A DNA stretch of 64,000 nt from Arthrobacter cheniae (GTDB lineage Bacteria; Actinomycetota; Actinomycetes; Actinomycetales; Micrococcaceae): contig NZ_QZVT01000003.1 of NCBI RefSeq assembly GCF_003602275.1, positions 1-64,000 on the forward strand. Direction: 5' to 3'. A program made the position numbers and the translations under genes. Position 1 is the stretch's first letter. Each line of letters opens with the position of its first letter. Below the pieces are notes generated by a model, which was not told where the DNA came from, did not search any database, and was given only the letters and a program-made list of their open reading frames with translations. Below are positions 34,043 through 43,166 of the stretch, one piece after another.

Positions 34043-34797
34043 GCGTCCGCGCCGGGCAACCCTGCGACGTCGAGCGCCTGCGGCAGGGTGAAGGCGCCGG
34101 CATAGAGCGCCTTGCCGACGATCGCTCCCTCGAGGCCCCTCGGCACGAGTTCCCGGAGTGCCGCGATGTCGTCGAGGCTGGAGATGCCCCCCGATGCGAC
34201 GACGGGGCGCGTGGTCCTGGAAAGGACCTCCTTGAGCAGCTCGATGTTCGGCCCCTTCAGGGTCCCATCCTTGGTCACGTCCGTGACGACGTACCGGGCA
34301 CAGCCGGCGTCCTCCAGGCGCTGCAGGACCTCCCACAGGTCCCCGCCCTCCTCGGTCCAGCCCCGGGCTGCCAGGGTGGTGCCCCGGACGTCGAGGCCGA
34401 CCGCGACGGCGTCGCCGTAACGGGCGATGGCGAGCTCCGTCCACTCGGGGTTCTCGAGGGCAGCCGTGCCGAGGTTGACGCGTGTCGCGCCGAGTTCGAG
34501 GGCCGCGTCCAGCGAGGCGTCGTCACGGATGCCACCGGAGAGTTCCACCTTGATGTCGAGGTGCTTCACCACGCGCTCGAGGAGGGCTCGGTTCGAGCCC
34601 CTGCCGAAGGCCGCATCGAGGTCGACGAGGTGTACCCACTCGGCACCTGCTTCCTGCCAGGCGAGTGCGGCATCGAGGGGATCCCCGTAGTTCGTCTCGC
34701 TGCCGGCCTCGCCCTGGACGAGGCGGACGGCCTGGCCATCGGCGACATCGACGGCCGGGAGGAGTTCGAGGGTGGGCGATTCGGAGAAGGGGCTCAT
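34039..34797 (-). CDS. priA: bifunctional isomerase PriA (HisA/TrpF)
   Basis: 252-residue (beta-alpha)8 barrel. It begins [19 protein letters not shown] and has the catalytic Asp in PAVDV and the second Asp in [15 protein letters not shown]. In Actinobacteria this enzyme serves both histidine (ProFAR) and tryptophan (PRA) synthesis. Whether this genome has a separate trpF cannot be seen, so the dual role is inference from lineage. Confidence 0.93.
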   Translation of the reverse strand: MSPFSESPTLELLPAVDVADGQAVRLVQGEAGSETNYGDPLDAALAWQEAGAEWVHLVDLDAAFGRGSNRALLERVVKHLDIKVELSGGIRDDASLDAALELGATRVNLGTAALENPEWTELAIARYGDAVAVGLDVRGTTLAARGWTEEGGDLWEVLQRLEDAGCARYVVTDVTKDGTLKGPNIELLKEVLSRTTRPVVASGGISSLDDIAALRELVPRGLEGAIVGKALYAGAFTLPQALDVAGLPGADA

Positions 34798-34851
34798 GGT
34801 CTGCTTTCGTACGGGCGGGGTGACCGCGCTGTCAGGTGGTGAATGAACCGG

Positions 34852-35010
34852 CTAGTCGCCGGGAAGCGTGAACAGGTAGGCCGCGAGGAGCGACAGACCG
34901 GCCAGCGCGAGGAAGGCGATCCACACCCACAGCGGGAATTCCTGGCTGCGCAGGGAGAACGCCCCGCCGATGAGGAGGCCGGCGACGCCCATGAGCACCA
35001 GGCTCAGCAT
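34852..35010 (-). CDS. small membrane protein between hisH and priA
   Basis: 52-residue protein, MLSLVLMGVAGLLIGGAFSL onwards, ending TLPGD. Two hydrophobic helices (about 1-20 and 28-48) are joined by RSQEFPLWVW, giving a hairpin membrane protein. The ATG lies 4 bp after the hisH stop, and the stop is 54 bp before the priA start. The fit between the neighbours and the regular hydrophobic pattern support coding. The function is unknown. Confidence 0.75.
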   Translation of the reverse strand: MLSLVLMGVAGLLIGGAFSLRSQEFPLWVWIAFLALAGLSLLAAYLFTLPGD

Positions 35011-35014
35011 CCGG

Positions 35015-35653
35015 TCATCGCAGGCCCTCGATCCAGTTCCGCAGGAGCTGCGCCCCGGCGTCGCCCGACTTCTCCGGGTGGAACTGCGTGGCGCTGAGGG
35101 GCCCGTTCTCGACCGCGGCGATGAACGGCCCGCCGTGGTTCGACCAGGTGACCTGTGGGGGCTTCATGGCGGGCTGCGTGACGTCGAAGGACCAGTCCTG
35201 CACACCGTAGGAGTGGACGAAGTAGAACCGCTCGTGCCCGATACCGTCGAAGAGGACGGTGTCGTCGGGGGCCTGCACGGTGTTCCACCCCATGTGCGGG
35301 ACGACATCGGCCTTGAGTCGCTCGACGACGCCTGGCCATTCAGCCATGCCGGGGGTGCGGACTCCGTGCTCCACCCCCTCGTCGAAGAGGACCTGCAGTC
35401 CTACGCAGATTCCGAGGACGGGCCGGCCGCCGGCGACCCTCCGGCCGATCATGCGTAGGGCGTCGACATCCTTCAGGCCCTTCATGACCGCCTGGAAAGC
35501 GCCGACACCCGGCACCAGCAGTCCATCTGCGTTGAGGACGTCGTCGGGTTTGGCGCTGAGGATGACGTTCGCACCCACGTGCTCGAGGGCCCGCACCACC
35601 GACCGGACATTGCCCGACCCGTAGTCGAGCACGGTGACGGTACGCGCTGTCAT
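35015..35653 (-). CDS. hisH: imidazole glycerol phosphate synthase, glutaminase subunit
   Basis: Class I glutamine amidotransferase of 212 residues that feeds ammonia to HisF. The nucleophile is the Cys in [10 protein letters not shown]. The His/Glu pair is in QFHPEKSG near the C-terminus. HisF is not in the window. The ATG overlaps the hisB gene region by ATGA. Confidence 0.95.
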   Translation of the reverse strand: MTARTVTVLDYGSGNVRSVVRALEHVGANVILSAKPDDVLNADGLLVPGVGAFQAVMKGLKDVDALRMIGRRVAGGRPVLGICVGLQVLFDEGVEHGVRTPGMAEWPGVVERLKADVVPHMGWNTVQAPDDTVLFDGIGHERFYFVHSYGVQDWSFDVTQPAMKPPQVTWSNHGGPFIAAVENGPLSATQFHPEKSGDAGAQLLRNWIEGLR

Positions 35654-36267
35654 AGTGCTCCCTTCGTGGACGGGATGCCCTCGACCCTCGGGTCCTGCTC
35701 GACGGCTGCGCGCAACGCCCGGGCGAGGGCCTTGAACTGCGCCTCGACGATGTGGTGCGGATCGCGGCCCGCGATGACGGTGATGTGCAGGCAGATACGG
35801 GCGTGCAGTGCCAGCGCCTCGAAGACGTGGCGGGTCAGGGACCCGGTGAAGTGCCCGCCGATCAGGTGGTACTCCTGGCCCGCCGGCTCGCCGCCGTGCA
35901 CGAGGAACGGGCGTCCGGAGATGTCGACGACGGCATTCGCGAGGGCTTCGTCCAACGGCACCGTCGCTTCACCGAAGCGGCGGATGCCGGCCTTGTCCCC
36001 CAGCGCGATGCGCAGCGCCTCACCGATGGCGATCGCCGTGTCCTCGACGGTGTGGTGCACATCGATATGCGTGTCACCGGAGGACTTGATGGTCAGGTCG
36101 ACCAGCGAATGCTTCGACAGCGCGGTGAGCATGTGATCGAAGAACGGGACGGTGGTGTCGATCGACGACACTCCGGTGCCGTCGAGGTCCAGCTCCACGA
36201 GGACGCTGGATTCACTCGTGACGCGCTCGATGCGGGCCGTGCGGCCGCGGGTGGCAACTACAGTCAT
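35650..36267 (-). CDS. hisB: imidazoleglycerol-phosphate dehydratase
   Basis: Dehydratase of the histidine pathway, 205 residues, monofunctional (no phosphatase domain). Metal-binding motifs are DHMLTAL, DIHVDHHTVEDT-like ([19 protein letters not shown]) and [16 protein letters not shown]. The start follows a 143-bp gap after hisC, so the his run may have an internal promoter here. Confidence 0.95.
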   Translation of the reverse strand: MTVVATRGRTARIERVTSESSVLVELDLDGTGVSSIDTTVPFFDHMLTALSKHSLVDLTIKSSGDTHIDVHHTVEDTAIAIGEALRIALGDKAGIRRFGEATVPLDEALANAVVDISGRPFLVHGGEPAGQEYHLIGGHFTGSLTRHVFEALALHARICLHITVIAGRDPHHIVEAQFKALARALRAAVEQDPRVEGIPSTKGAL

Positions 36268-36410
36268 GTCATTCCTTCTGTGCGCTGCCGGTCATCCGGG
36301 CGCTGATCGACGAGAGGTCAGGCGTGTACTGGTGCCCGATCCGGGAGGCTCACCACGATCGGGCCCTCCAAGTCTAGGAGACACCGGCCGAGCAAGCCCG
36401 CCAGGCCTTG

Positions 36411-37505
36411 CTACAGCAGCTTCTGCAACGCTGAAAGGAACGCCGTGGTCTCCTGCTCTGTTCCTGCAGTGACGCGCAGGGACCCCGGTATACCGACATC
36501 GCGGATGAGCACCCCGGCCGCCAGGAGACCCTCCCACACACCATGGGGATCCGCGAGACCACCGAAGAAGACGAAGTTCGCGTCCGACGGCGCCGGCGAC
36601 AGCCCGAGGGCCTCGAGTTCACGCACGATGCGGTCCCGCTGGACCTTGATCGCCTCGACGTTGGACAACAGTGTGTCGGCATGCGTGAGGGCTGCGTTGG
36701 CCGCTGCCTGGGTGATGGCGGACAGGTGGTACGGGAGGCGGACGAGGCGGAGGGCGTCGGCGACTTCAGGGGCGGCGGCCAGATAGCCGATCCTGGCGCC
36801 GGCCAGAGCGAAGGCCTTGCTCATGGTGCGCGACACGAGCAGTCGCGGACGCCCGGGTAGGAGCGTGAGTGCGCTCGGGGTGCCCTTCTGCGCAAACTCG
36901 CCGTAGGCCTCGTCGACGATGATGATGGCGCGCGCGTCCTCGCCGGCCTCGTAGGCTGCTTCGATCACGTCGAGGTCGAGCGCGGTGCCGGTGGGGTTGT
37001 TCGGCGAGCAGAGGAAGACGATATTGGCCGCCGAGTCGCGCACGGCACGGGCTGTGGCATCAGGGGTCATGGCGTAGGCGGCGCCGCGCGCTGCGGTGAC
37101 ATAGCGGGTACCGGTACCGCTGGCCAGCAGGGGATACATCGAGTAGGTCGGCGGAAAACCGATCGCCGTGCGCCCCGGGCCACCGAAGGCCTGGAGGATC
37201 TGCTGCAGCACCTCGTTGGATCCGTTCGCAGCCCAGAGCTGGTCCGGGGTCAACCCGTGCCCGAGGTAGGTGGCCAGGTTCCTGCGAAGCTCGGTGAACT
37301 CCCGGTCCGGATAACGGTTCAGCCCGTGGGTCGCCGCTGCCACGGCCGCCACGATCGCTGTGTGTACGTCCGTCGGAACTCCGTGGGTGTTCTCGTTGAC
37401 GTTCAGGAGGATCGGGACGTCCAGCTGCGGGGCACCGTAGGGGTGCAACCCGACGAGGTCATCACGCAGGGGCAGGTTCGCTAGGGCGTCGACAGATGAG
37501 GGCAC
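36411..37505 (-). CDS. hisC: histidinol-phosphate aminotransferase
   Basis: PLP-dependent class I/II aminotransferase, 364 residues. LNVNENTHGVPTDV, AANGSNEVLQQIL and the PLP lysine in SRTMSKAFALAGARIGYLA are clear. The start is GTG. It is the first his gene of the run. In related genomes hisD usually stands just upstream; here that space (92 bp) is empty and the LysM gene follows. Confidence 0.94.
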   Translation of the reverse strand: MPSSVDALANLPLRDDLVGLHPYGAPQLDVPILLNVNENTHGVPTDVHTAIVAAVAAATHGLNRYPDREFTELRRNLATYLGHGLTPDQLWAANGSNEVLQQILQAFGGPGRTAIGFPPTYSMYPLLASGTGTRYVTAARGAAYAMTPDATARAVRDSAANIVFLCSPNNPTGTALDLDVIEAAYEAGEDARAIIIVDEAYGEFAQKGTPSALTLLPGRPRLLVSRTMSKAFALAGARIGYLAAAPEVADALRLVRLPYHLSAITQAAANAALTHADTLLSNVEAIKVQRDRIVRELEALGLSPAPSDANFVFFGGLADPHGVWEGLLAAGVLIRDVGIPGSLRVTAGTEQETTAFLSALQKLL

Positions 37506-37597
37506 CGCTCCAGCTTAAAGGATGCCAACCGGCACAACGGCGAGGACGGTCCCGGCCGGTTCCGGGTCCAGGACGACATCCGCGATCGATGGTGCCC

Positions 37598-38140
37598 CTA
37601 GCCGCGGGACGGGATCGAGATGCTCTGCCCTGCCTGGACGAGCGACGAGCGAAGGTCGTTCAGCTCGACCATCTCGGCTACTACTTCGCGAGGGTCCCGC
37701 TCGGGGGCGTAGTGCACGGCGAGGTCCCAGAGCGACTCACCCGCTGCGACATTCACCTCGACGATCGACGAGGACACGGGAGCGGCCTCGCCGGCTTGCG
37801 CCTGCGATGTGAGGAACGCGCCGAAAATGATCAGCGCCACCACACCGACAGCGATCGGAAGACCTACCAGGAGCAACCTCCCACGCTGAGTGAGGGTGAC
37901 GGGACGTTCCGCAGTCCGCTGCCTGGAGGTGCGCTCCGCCCCTGCATCGGACCGGAAGGCAACAGCTCGCTCGGCGTCGCCATCGTACTCACCCGAGCGG
38001 CGGCCGGCCGGCACCGGAGTGCCTGCCGGTAGCCCGAGAGCAGGAACGAGCCGGAGGCCGGCGCCGGTCTCCGGTCGGGCGGGCTTCAGTGCCCACAGCG
38101 CCGTGCTGCCGTGCAGTACTGGTGCTTCAGCCATCGCCAT
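37598..38140 (-). CDS. membrane-anchored LysM protein, candidate SOS division inhibitor
   Basis: 180-residue protein with a cytoplasmic Arg-rich N-terminus, one membrane helix (LLLVGLPIAVGVVALIIFGAF, about 105-125) and a C-terminal LysM domain (NVAAGESLWDLAVHYAPERD, LVQAGQSISIPSRG) outside the membrane. It is divergent from lexA and has a LexA box 44 bp upstream. By position and layout it resembles YneA, DivS and Rv2719c, which delay division after DNA damage. The functional call is inference. Start choice: ATG 38140, or ATG 38134, which has the better AGAGG spacing. Confidence 0.8.
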   Translation of the reverse strand: MAMAEAPVLHGSTALWALKPARPETGAGLRLVPALGLPAGTPVPAGRRSGEYDGDAERAVAFRSDAGAERTSRQRTAERPVTLTQRGRLLLVGLPIAVGVVALIIFGAFLTSQAQAGEAAPVSSSIVEVNVAAGESLWDLAVHYAPERDPREVVAEMVELNDLRSSLVQAGQSISIPSRG

Positions 38141-38183
38141 TCCTCTTTCCCTTCGAATACGTCCGTGATCGAACGTCGTTCTT

Positions 38184-38199
38184 TCGAACACCTGTTCTA
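38184..38199. promoter_or_regulatory. LexA box proximal to the LysM gene
   Basis: TCGAACACCTGTTCTA matches the Gram-positive SOS consensus TCGAAC-N4-GTTCGA at 11 of 12 fixed positions. It lies 44 bp upstream of the LysM protein start. A near-copy with a 3-nt spacer (TCGAACGTCGTTCT, 38169-38182) sits right beside it. Confidence 0.85.
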
Positions 38200-38251
38200 A
38201 TTCGTCTCCGCTTATTTCTAGCACCTGTGAACGACCATTGTCGAGACTCGG

Positions 38252-38267
38252 TCGAACATATGTTTGA
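38252..38267. promoter_or_regulatory. LexA box overlapping the lexA promoter
   Basis: TCGAACATATGTTTGA matches TCGAAC-N4-GTTCGA at 11 of 12 fixed positions. Its 3' end covers the -35 of the lexA promoter, which fits autorepression. Confidence 0.9.
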
Positions 38268-38292
38268 AAAGTGCTCCGGTCTGTCCTAGCGT
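38264..38292 (+). promoter_or_regulatory. lexA promoter
   Basis: TTGAAA (-35, 38264-38269), a 17-bp spacer and TAGCGT (-10, 38287-38292). The start of transcription would be near 38299, which gives a leader of about 155 nt. The -35 overlaps the LexA box. Confidence 0.7.
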
Positions 38293-38454
38293 GAACACGA
38301 CAGGACATCATCGGCCGAAGCTGCTCCACCCCCGCAGCTGCGCCCCTGATGTTCTCCAGACAACCACCCGCCACTGACACAATGGCTCCTCGGTCCTCGA
38401 GGAGCTGGACGGCGGGGATGACGGGACGGACAGTCCCAGGCGAGAGGCGCAACA

Positions 38455-39234
38455 GTGGCGGAACCAACACCGGCAGCCCGACAGGAATCGAACATCGCTG
38501 ACGTCCGGACCGGCGCCGTCCCCCTGACCGCCGCTCGTGGCCGACCTCGTGGCCGCTCGGTGTCGAAAGGCCTGACTGCGCGTCAGCTGACGATCCTGGA
38601 GACCATCCAGCGCTCGATCGCCGACAAGGGCTACCCGCCCTCGATGCGGGAGATCGGGGACACCGTGGGATTGGCGAGCCTCTCGAGCGTCACCCACCAG
38701 CTCGCGCAGCTCGAGCGTCTGGGGTACCTCCGGCGCGACCCCAAGCGGCCCCGTGCCATGGAGGTACTGCTCCCACTGACGCTGCCGTCCGAATCATCCG
38801 GTGATTCGAGCGCCCTCTCGACGGAGCAGCGGCTCTCCGCGGAGCACCGGGTGGCAATGGACACGGCACTCGTCCCGCTCGTCGGCCGCATTGCGGCGGG
38901 TGGACCGATCCTCGCCGATCAGGTCGTCGAGGACGTCATGCCGCTCCCCCGCCAGCTCGTGGGTCATGGGGACCTCTTCATGCTCAAGGTCTCGGGGGAC
39001 TCCATGGTCGACGCCGCGATCTGCGACGGCGACTGGGTGGTCGTCCGCAGGCAGCAGAGTGCGCAGAACGGCGACATCGTCGCTGCCCTGCTCGATGATG
39101 AGGCGACGGTGAAGACGTTCCGCCAGCGGGACGGGCACACTTGGCTCCTTCCGCAGAACACGCGCTACGAGCCCATCCTCGGTGACCATGCGAGCATCAT
39201 GGGGAAGGTCGTCTCGGTGATGCGCGCGCTGTAG
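38455..39234 (+). CDS. lexA: LexA repressor
   Basis: SOS master repressor, 259 residues. The N-terminal winged helix starts at [20 protein letters not shown] (about 39-58) and includes [20 protein letters not shown]. Self-cleavage would fall at Ala148-Gly149 in RIAAGGP, and the catalytic dyad is Ser183 ([10 protein letters not shown]) and Lys220 (EATVKTF). The start is GTG. The first 38 residues are an unconserved extension, so a downstream start cannot be ruled out. Confidence 0.96.
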   Translation: MAEPTPAARQESNIADVRTGAVPLTAARGRPRGRSVSKGLTARQLTILETIQRSIADKGYPPSMREIGDTVGLASLSSVTHQLAQLERLGYLRRDPKRPRAMEVLLPLTLPSESSGDSSALSTEQRLSAEHRVAMDTALVPLVGRIAAGGPILADQVVEDVMPLPRQLVGHGDLFMLKVSGDSMVDAAICDGDWVVVRRQQSAQNGDIVAALLDDEATVKTFRQRDGHTWLLPQNTRYEPILGDHASIMGKVVSVMRAL

Positions 39235-39281
39235 GAAGCACGTACCGGTGGGAGGACGCCCGGGTAGGGCATGACCCCCCA

Positions 39282-39317
39282 GAAGGGCGCCGCAGTCCCA
39301 GGACCGCGGCGCCCTTC
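39282..39317. terminator. bidirectional terminator between lexA and dinG
   Basis: A perfect 12-bp stem (39282-39293 with 39306-39317) with a 12-nt loop, followed on the plus strand by GTGTTG and on the minus strand by a short TCT run. It separates the convergent lexA and dinG genes. Confidence 0.8.
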
Positions 39318-39375
39318 GTGTTGCCGGGAGGAGTGCGGCCGGGAGGTTCCTCCTTCACCCCTACGAGCGGAGCGA

Positions 39376-41457
39376 TCAGCGTCCGGAAAGCCTTTCGAGG
39401 ATGCCCGTGACCGTCGCCCTGTCCGTCGTCGCCCAGAAGGGCGGTAGGGCCGCGCGAAGGAATCCTCCGTATCTCGCCGTTGCCAGGCGGCTGTCCAGAA
39501 CGGCCACGACTCCCCGATCCCCTGTCGCCCGAATAAGGCGACCGGCGCCCTGCGCCAGCCGAACGGCTGCATGGGTCGCGGAGATGCTCATGAATCCGTT
39601 GCCGCCATTCCGGGCGACGTCCCGGGTGCGCGCCGTCATGAGTGGATCGTCAGGACGGGGAAAGGGGATGCGGTCGATCACGACGAGACGGCAGGACTGA
39701 CCCGGCACGTCGACGCCCTGCCACAGGGACATCGTGCCGAACAGGCAGGTATCCGGCTCGTCGGAGAATTGCGTGACCAAAGCGTTCAGCGAGGATTCCC
39801 CCTGGCACAGGATCTCGAAGTCGACTTTCGGGCGAAGCGCCTCCGCGGCTTCCTCCGCGGCCCGCTTGGAGGAGAACAATCCCAGCGCTCCCCCGCGGGA
39901 GGCCTTGAGGAGGGTCAGTAATTCTTCGAGTTGCGCGTCCGATGTCCCGCGGTCCGGCTTCGGCAGGTCCTTCGCCACGTACAGGACCCCCTGGCGCGGG
40001 TAGTCGAATGGGCTTCCGACGTCGATACCGGTCCAGGCCGGGGCACCCGGACCGTTCAGGCCGAGGGAACCCGCCACGGGGCCGAATTCGGATCCGATGG
40101 CGAGCGTCGCCGATGTGAGGATCACCGTGTGGCCCTCGAAAAGGCCCTCCCGGAGCCGCCCGGCGACCGAGAGCGGCGCTACGTTCAGCGTTGCGGGTGC
40201 GCTCTCGTCCGGCTGGGAGTAGCCCGATCCGGGCGTGAAGCTGCTGGGTCGGGACGCCCACACCACCTCCTTGAGATCGGACGCCGCGAGGATCCGCTCG
40301 GCGAGCTCGAAAACGAGGGTGACCCGTGACCGGGCCATCTGTCGGCCGCCGTCGGCGTCGGCGTCGGACTTACCGTCCGTCTTCGTATCGGAGAGGGCTG
40401 CGCGCGATGCGTCGCGGACCTGCACCAACGCCTGCTCGAGGTCATCCGGAAGCCCGCCCGGCAGGAGGCCGGAGGTGACCAGCTCGGCGGCCGACTCGAA
40501 TGCGGTGGCGGCGGTATCGAGGGCGGTCGTGCTGATGGACGCATGCCGGCGCAGGCCGGTGGCGGCAACGCCGACCATGGAGGGGGAAAGCTGACCGGAC
40601 ACGGCGCCCGTCACCCGGTCGTGCAGCTCGTGCGCCTCGTCGATCACGACGACGTCGTACTCGGGCAGCACGGCCAGGCCTTCGAAGGCGCTGATTGCAA
40701 GCATCGCGTGGTTCGTGATGATGATGTCGGCGTCGGCGGCGGCGGAACGCGCCTTCTCGCTGAAGCACGCCTGGGCCACGGGACAGCGGGCAGCACCGAG
40801 GCATTCCATACTGGACACCGACACCTGGCGCCACGCCCTGTCGCTCACACCCGGCAGGAGATCATCGCGATCGCCCGTCGTCGTCCCTTCCGCCCACTCG
40901 CGCAGCCGGACCACCTCCCTGCCCAGCGCGGAAGCGGGAGCGCCACCTCCGACGGCTGGAGATGGATGGGGAACAGCGTCCTCGCCGAGGCTGAAGAGCG
41001 CGTCCGGAGCGTCCTCCTCGGGAAAGCCACCTCCGGTCTTGTGGAGGCAGACATAGTTCGATCGCCCCTTGAGCAACGCGATATCGACCGGTCGGGCCAG
41101 AGCCGGCTGCACGGCGTCGAGCAGGCGCGGCAGGTCCCGCCCGATGATCTGCGCCTGCAGCGCAAGAGTCGCCGTGGACACGATGGACGGGCGGTCGCTG
41201 TCCATGGCGTGGGCGATGAGCGGAACCAGGTAGGCGAGTGACTTGCCCGTTCCCGTTCCGGCCTGGACGAGCAGGTGGTCGCCCGAGTGGATCGCCTCGC
41301 TGACCTGCCGCACCATCTCGTGCTGGCCGGAACGCATCTCCCCGCCCATCGCCGAGACAGCGGCGTCGAGCAGCTCGAGCGCCTGCCGCGATTCGGGCGA
41401 AGGGCGTCCCGCGTCCGGCGCCGCTACGGCTGCGCCGGACCGCGTGCTGTCACTCAT
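39376..41457 (-). CDS. dinG: DinG/XPD-type ATP-dependent DNA helicase
   Basis: 693-residue superfamily 2 helicase. Walker A is AGTGTGKS at about 66-73, and the DEAH box is VVIDEAHELHDRV. Four cysteines that can bind an iron-sulfur cluster lie between them (Cys in SNYVCLHK, then CLGAARCPVAQACF). The C-terminal half has TMSLWQGVDVPGQSCRLVVI and a Q-rich motif VI, VRLAQGAGRLIRATGDRG. It probably removes structured or RNA-paired DNA. No LexA box precedes it: its start lies inside the 3' end of hflX, with an 8-bp overlap. Confidence 0.9.
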   Translation of the reverse strand: MSDSTRSGAAVAAPDAGRPSPESRQALELLDAAVSAMGGEMRSGQHEMVRQVSEAIHSGDHLLVQAGTGTGKSLAYLVPLIAHAMDSDRPSIVSTATLALQAQIIGRDLPRLLDAVQPALARPVDIALLKGRSNYVCLHKTGGGFPEEDAPDALFSLGEDAVPHPSPAVGGGAPASALGREVVRLREWAEGTTTGDRDDLLPGVSDRAWRQVSVSSMECLGAARCPVAQACFSEKARSAAADADIIITNHAMLAISAFEGLAVLPEYDVVVIDEAHELHDRVTGAVSGQLSPSMVGVAATGLRRHASISTTALDTAATAFESAAELVTSGLLPGGLPDDLEQALVQVRDASRAALSDTKTDGKSDADADGGRQMARSRVTLVFELAERILAASDLKEVVWASRPSSFTPGSGYSQPDESAPATLNVAPLSVAGRLREGLFEGHTVILTSATLAIGSEFGPVAGSLGLNGPGAPAWTGIDVGSPFDYPRQGVLYVAKDLPKPDRGTSDAQLEELLTLLKASRGGALGLFSSKRAAEEAAEALRPKVDFEILCQGESSLNALVTQFSDEPDTCLFGTMSLWQGVDVPGQSCRLVVIDRIPFPRPDDPLMTARTRDVARNGGNGFMSISATHAAVRLAQGAGRLIRATGDRGVVAVLDSRLATARYGGFLRAALPPFWATTDRATVTGILERLSGR

Positions 41458-43045
41458 GCCGGATGTACGGCTCCAACTCGGCTGCCAGGCCCTCGCGGAC
41501 CATCACCTCGAGGCGGGTTCCCTCGTCGACGTGATCCAGGCCGAAGATCTCCACGTCCTCCTCGTGCAGGCGGCTCAGGATCTCGCCGTGCTGGTAGGGC
41601 ACCAGGAGATCGAGTTTCACGCCGGGACGCGGGATGTTGGTGCTGATCAGCTGCCGGAGCTCGGTCAGGCCCGCACCTGTGCGCGCGGATACGACGACGG
41701 TTCGCGGCTCCCGCTGCCGCAGGCGCTCGATGACGAACGGGTCGGCGGCATCGGCCTTGTTGAGCACGATGATCTCGGGGATCTTGCGCGCATCGACCTC
41801 CGTGAGCACAGCACGGACAGCGGCGATCTGCCCCTCGGGGTCGGGATGCGAAGCGTCCACGACGTGCAGGATGAGGTCGGAATCGGCCACTTCCTCCAGC
41901 GTCGAACGGAAGGCTTCGATCAGCTGCGTAGGCAGCGAGCGGACGAACCCGACGGTGTCGGCCAGCGTGTAACCGATTCCATCAGGCGTCTCCGCCTTGC
42001 GGACCGTAGGATCGAGCGTCGCGAACAGCGCGTTCTCTACGAGCACCCCTGCGTCCGTGAGCCGGTTGAGCAGGGAGGACTTCCCGGCGTTCGTGTACCC
42101 GGCGATCGCGACGGACGGCACCTGATTCCGTCGCCGGTTCGAGCGCTTGGTCTCACGGGCGGGCTTCATCGCGGTGATCTCGCGTCGCAGCTTTGCCATG
42201 CGGGTGCGGATCTTGCGTCGGTCGAGCTCGATCTTCGTCTCACCCGGTCCGCGCGACCCCATGCCCGCGCTTGCGCTACCGACCTGGCCACCGGCCTGGC
42301 GGGACATCGACTCACCCCAGCCGCGAAGCCTCGGCAGGAGGTATTCGAGCTGCGCCAGTTCGACCTGCGCCTTGCCCTCACGGCTCTTGGCGTGCTGCGC
42401 GAAGATGTCGAGGATCAGGGCCGTCCGATCGATGACCTTCACCTTGACGATGTCCTCGAGGCCGCGGCGCTGCGAGGGGGACAACTCGCTGTCCACGATG
42501 ACCGTATCGGCTCCCGTGGCCTCGACGATCGTCTTCAGCTCCTGGGCCTTGCCCGAGCCCAGGAACGTCCCGGGATCCGGCTTGAGGCGACGCTGGACGA
42601 TACCGTCGAGCACCTCGGAACCGGCGGTCTCGGCCAGTGCAGCAAGTTCCTGGAGCGAGTTCTCGGCGTCCTGCGCGGTGCCCTCACTCCAGATACCCGC
42701 AAGCACGACCCGCTCGAGCCGGAGTTGCCGGTACTCGACCTCGGTGACGTCCTCGAGCTCCGTGGAAAGGCCTGCGACGCGACGGAGGGCACGCCTCTCC
42801 TGGAGGTCCTGCTGGTCGCCATCGGCCTCCGACGGTCCGTCCTCACCCGACAGCGCGAGTGCCCGTGATCGCCAGGTCTTCTCGGTCGGTGTCGTCTCGC
42901 CCGGCGCCACTCCCTGGTCGGGTGCTGTCCCCTTCTTCGACTTCGCTACGGCAGCTTCGTCGCTGGCGAGGATCCGATCGATGACGGCCTGGATCTCCTC
43001 CGGGCCCATGTCGGCTCCGGTGGAGTGTCCGTTATTCGTGGTCAT
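41450..43045 (-). CDS. hflX: ribosome-splitting GTPase HflX
   Basis: 531-residue GTPase that rescues stalled ribosomes in known homologs. The HflX N-terminal domain includes TGADTVIVDSELSPSQRRGL and LPRLRGWGESMSRQAGGQVG; then comes the linker GMGSRGPGETKIELDRRKIR. The G domain has G1 GYTNAGKSSLLN, G3 DTVGFV and G4 NKAD. The first 90 residues are a polar, unconserved extension. It precedes dinG with an 8-bp overlap. Confidence 0.94.
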   Translation of the reverse strand: MTTNNGHSTGADMGPEEIQAVIDRILASDEAAVAKSKKGTAPDQGVAPGETTPTEKTWRSRALALSGEDGPSEADGDQQDLQERRALRRVAGLSTELEDVTEVEYRQLRLERVVLAGIWSEGTAQDAENSLQELAALAETAGSEVLDGIVQRRLKPDPGTFLGSGKAQELKTIVEATGADTVIVDSELSPSQRRGLEDIVKVKVIDRTALILDIFAQHAKSREGKAQVELAQLEYLLPRLRGWGESMSRQAGGQVGSASAGMGSRGPGETKIELDRRKIRTRMAKLRREITAMKPARETKRSNRRRNQVPSVAIAGYTNAGKSSLLNRLTDAGVLVENALFATLDPTVRKAETPDGIGYTLADTVGFVRSLPTQLIEAFRSTLEEVADSDLILHVVDASHPDPEGQIAAVRAVLTEVDARKIPEIIVLNKADAADPFVIERLRQREPRTVVVSARTGAGLTELRQLISTNIPRPGVKLDLLVPYQHGEILSRLHEEDVEIFGLDHVDEGTRLEVMVREGLAAELEPYIRHE

Positions 43046-43166
43046 AATCTCCCTAGTTATCTGTTCCTCAATTCTACGTCCGCCCGAGGCGGCATCGCAG
43101 CCTCTTCTCCCAGCGCGAAATCGGACCGAACTGGCTAGTCACGCCGCTGCCACTAGGCTTTCCTTC

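Larger units (their letters stand above)
38141..38454. other. divergent lexA / LysM regulatory region
   Basis: This 314-bp stretch without a gene holds two LexA boxes and a consensus-like lexA promoter. Its A+T content is locally high between 38140 and 38270. From about 38300 to 38450 I see only an untranslated lexA leader with no clear motif. Confidence 0.8.
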
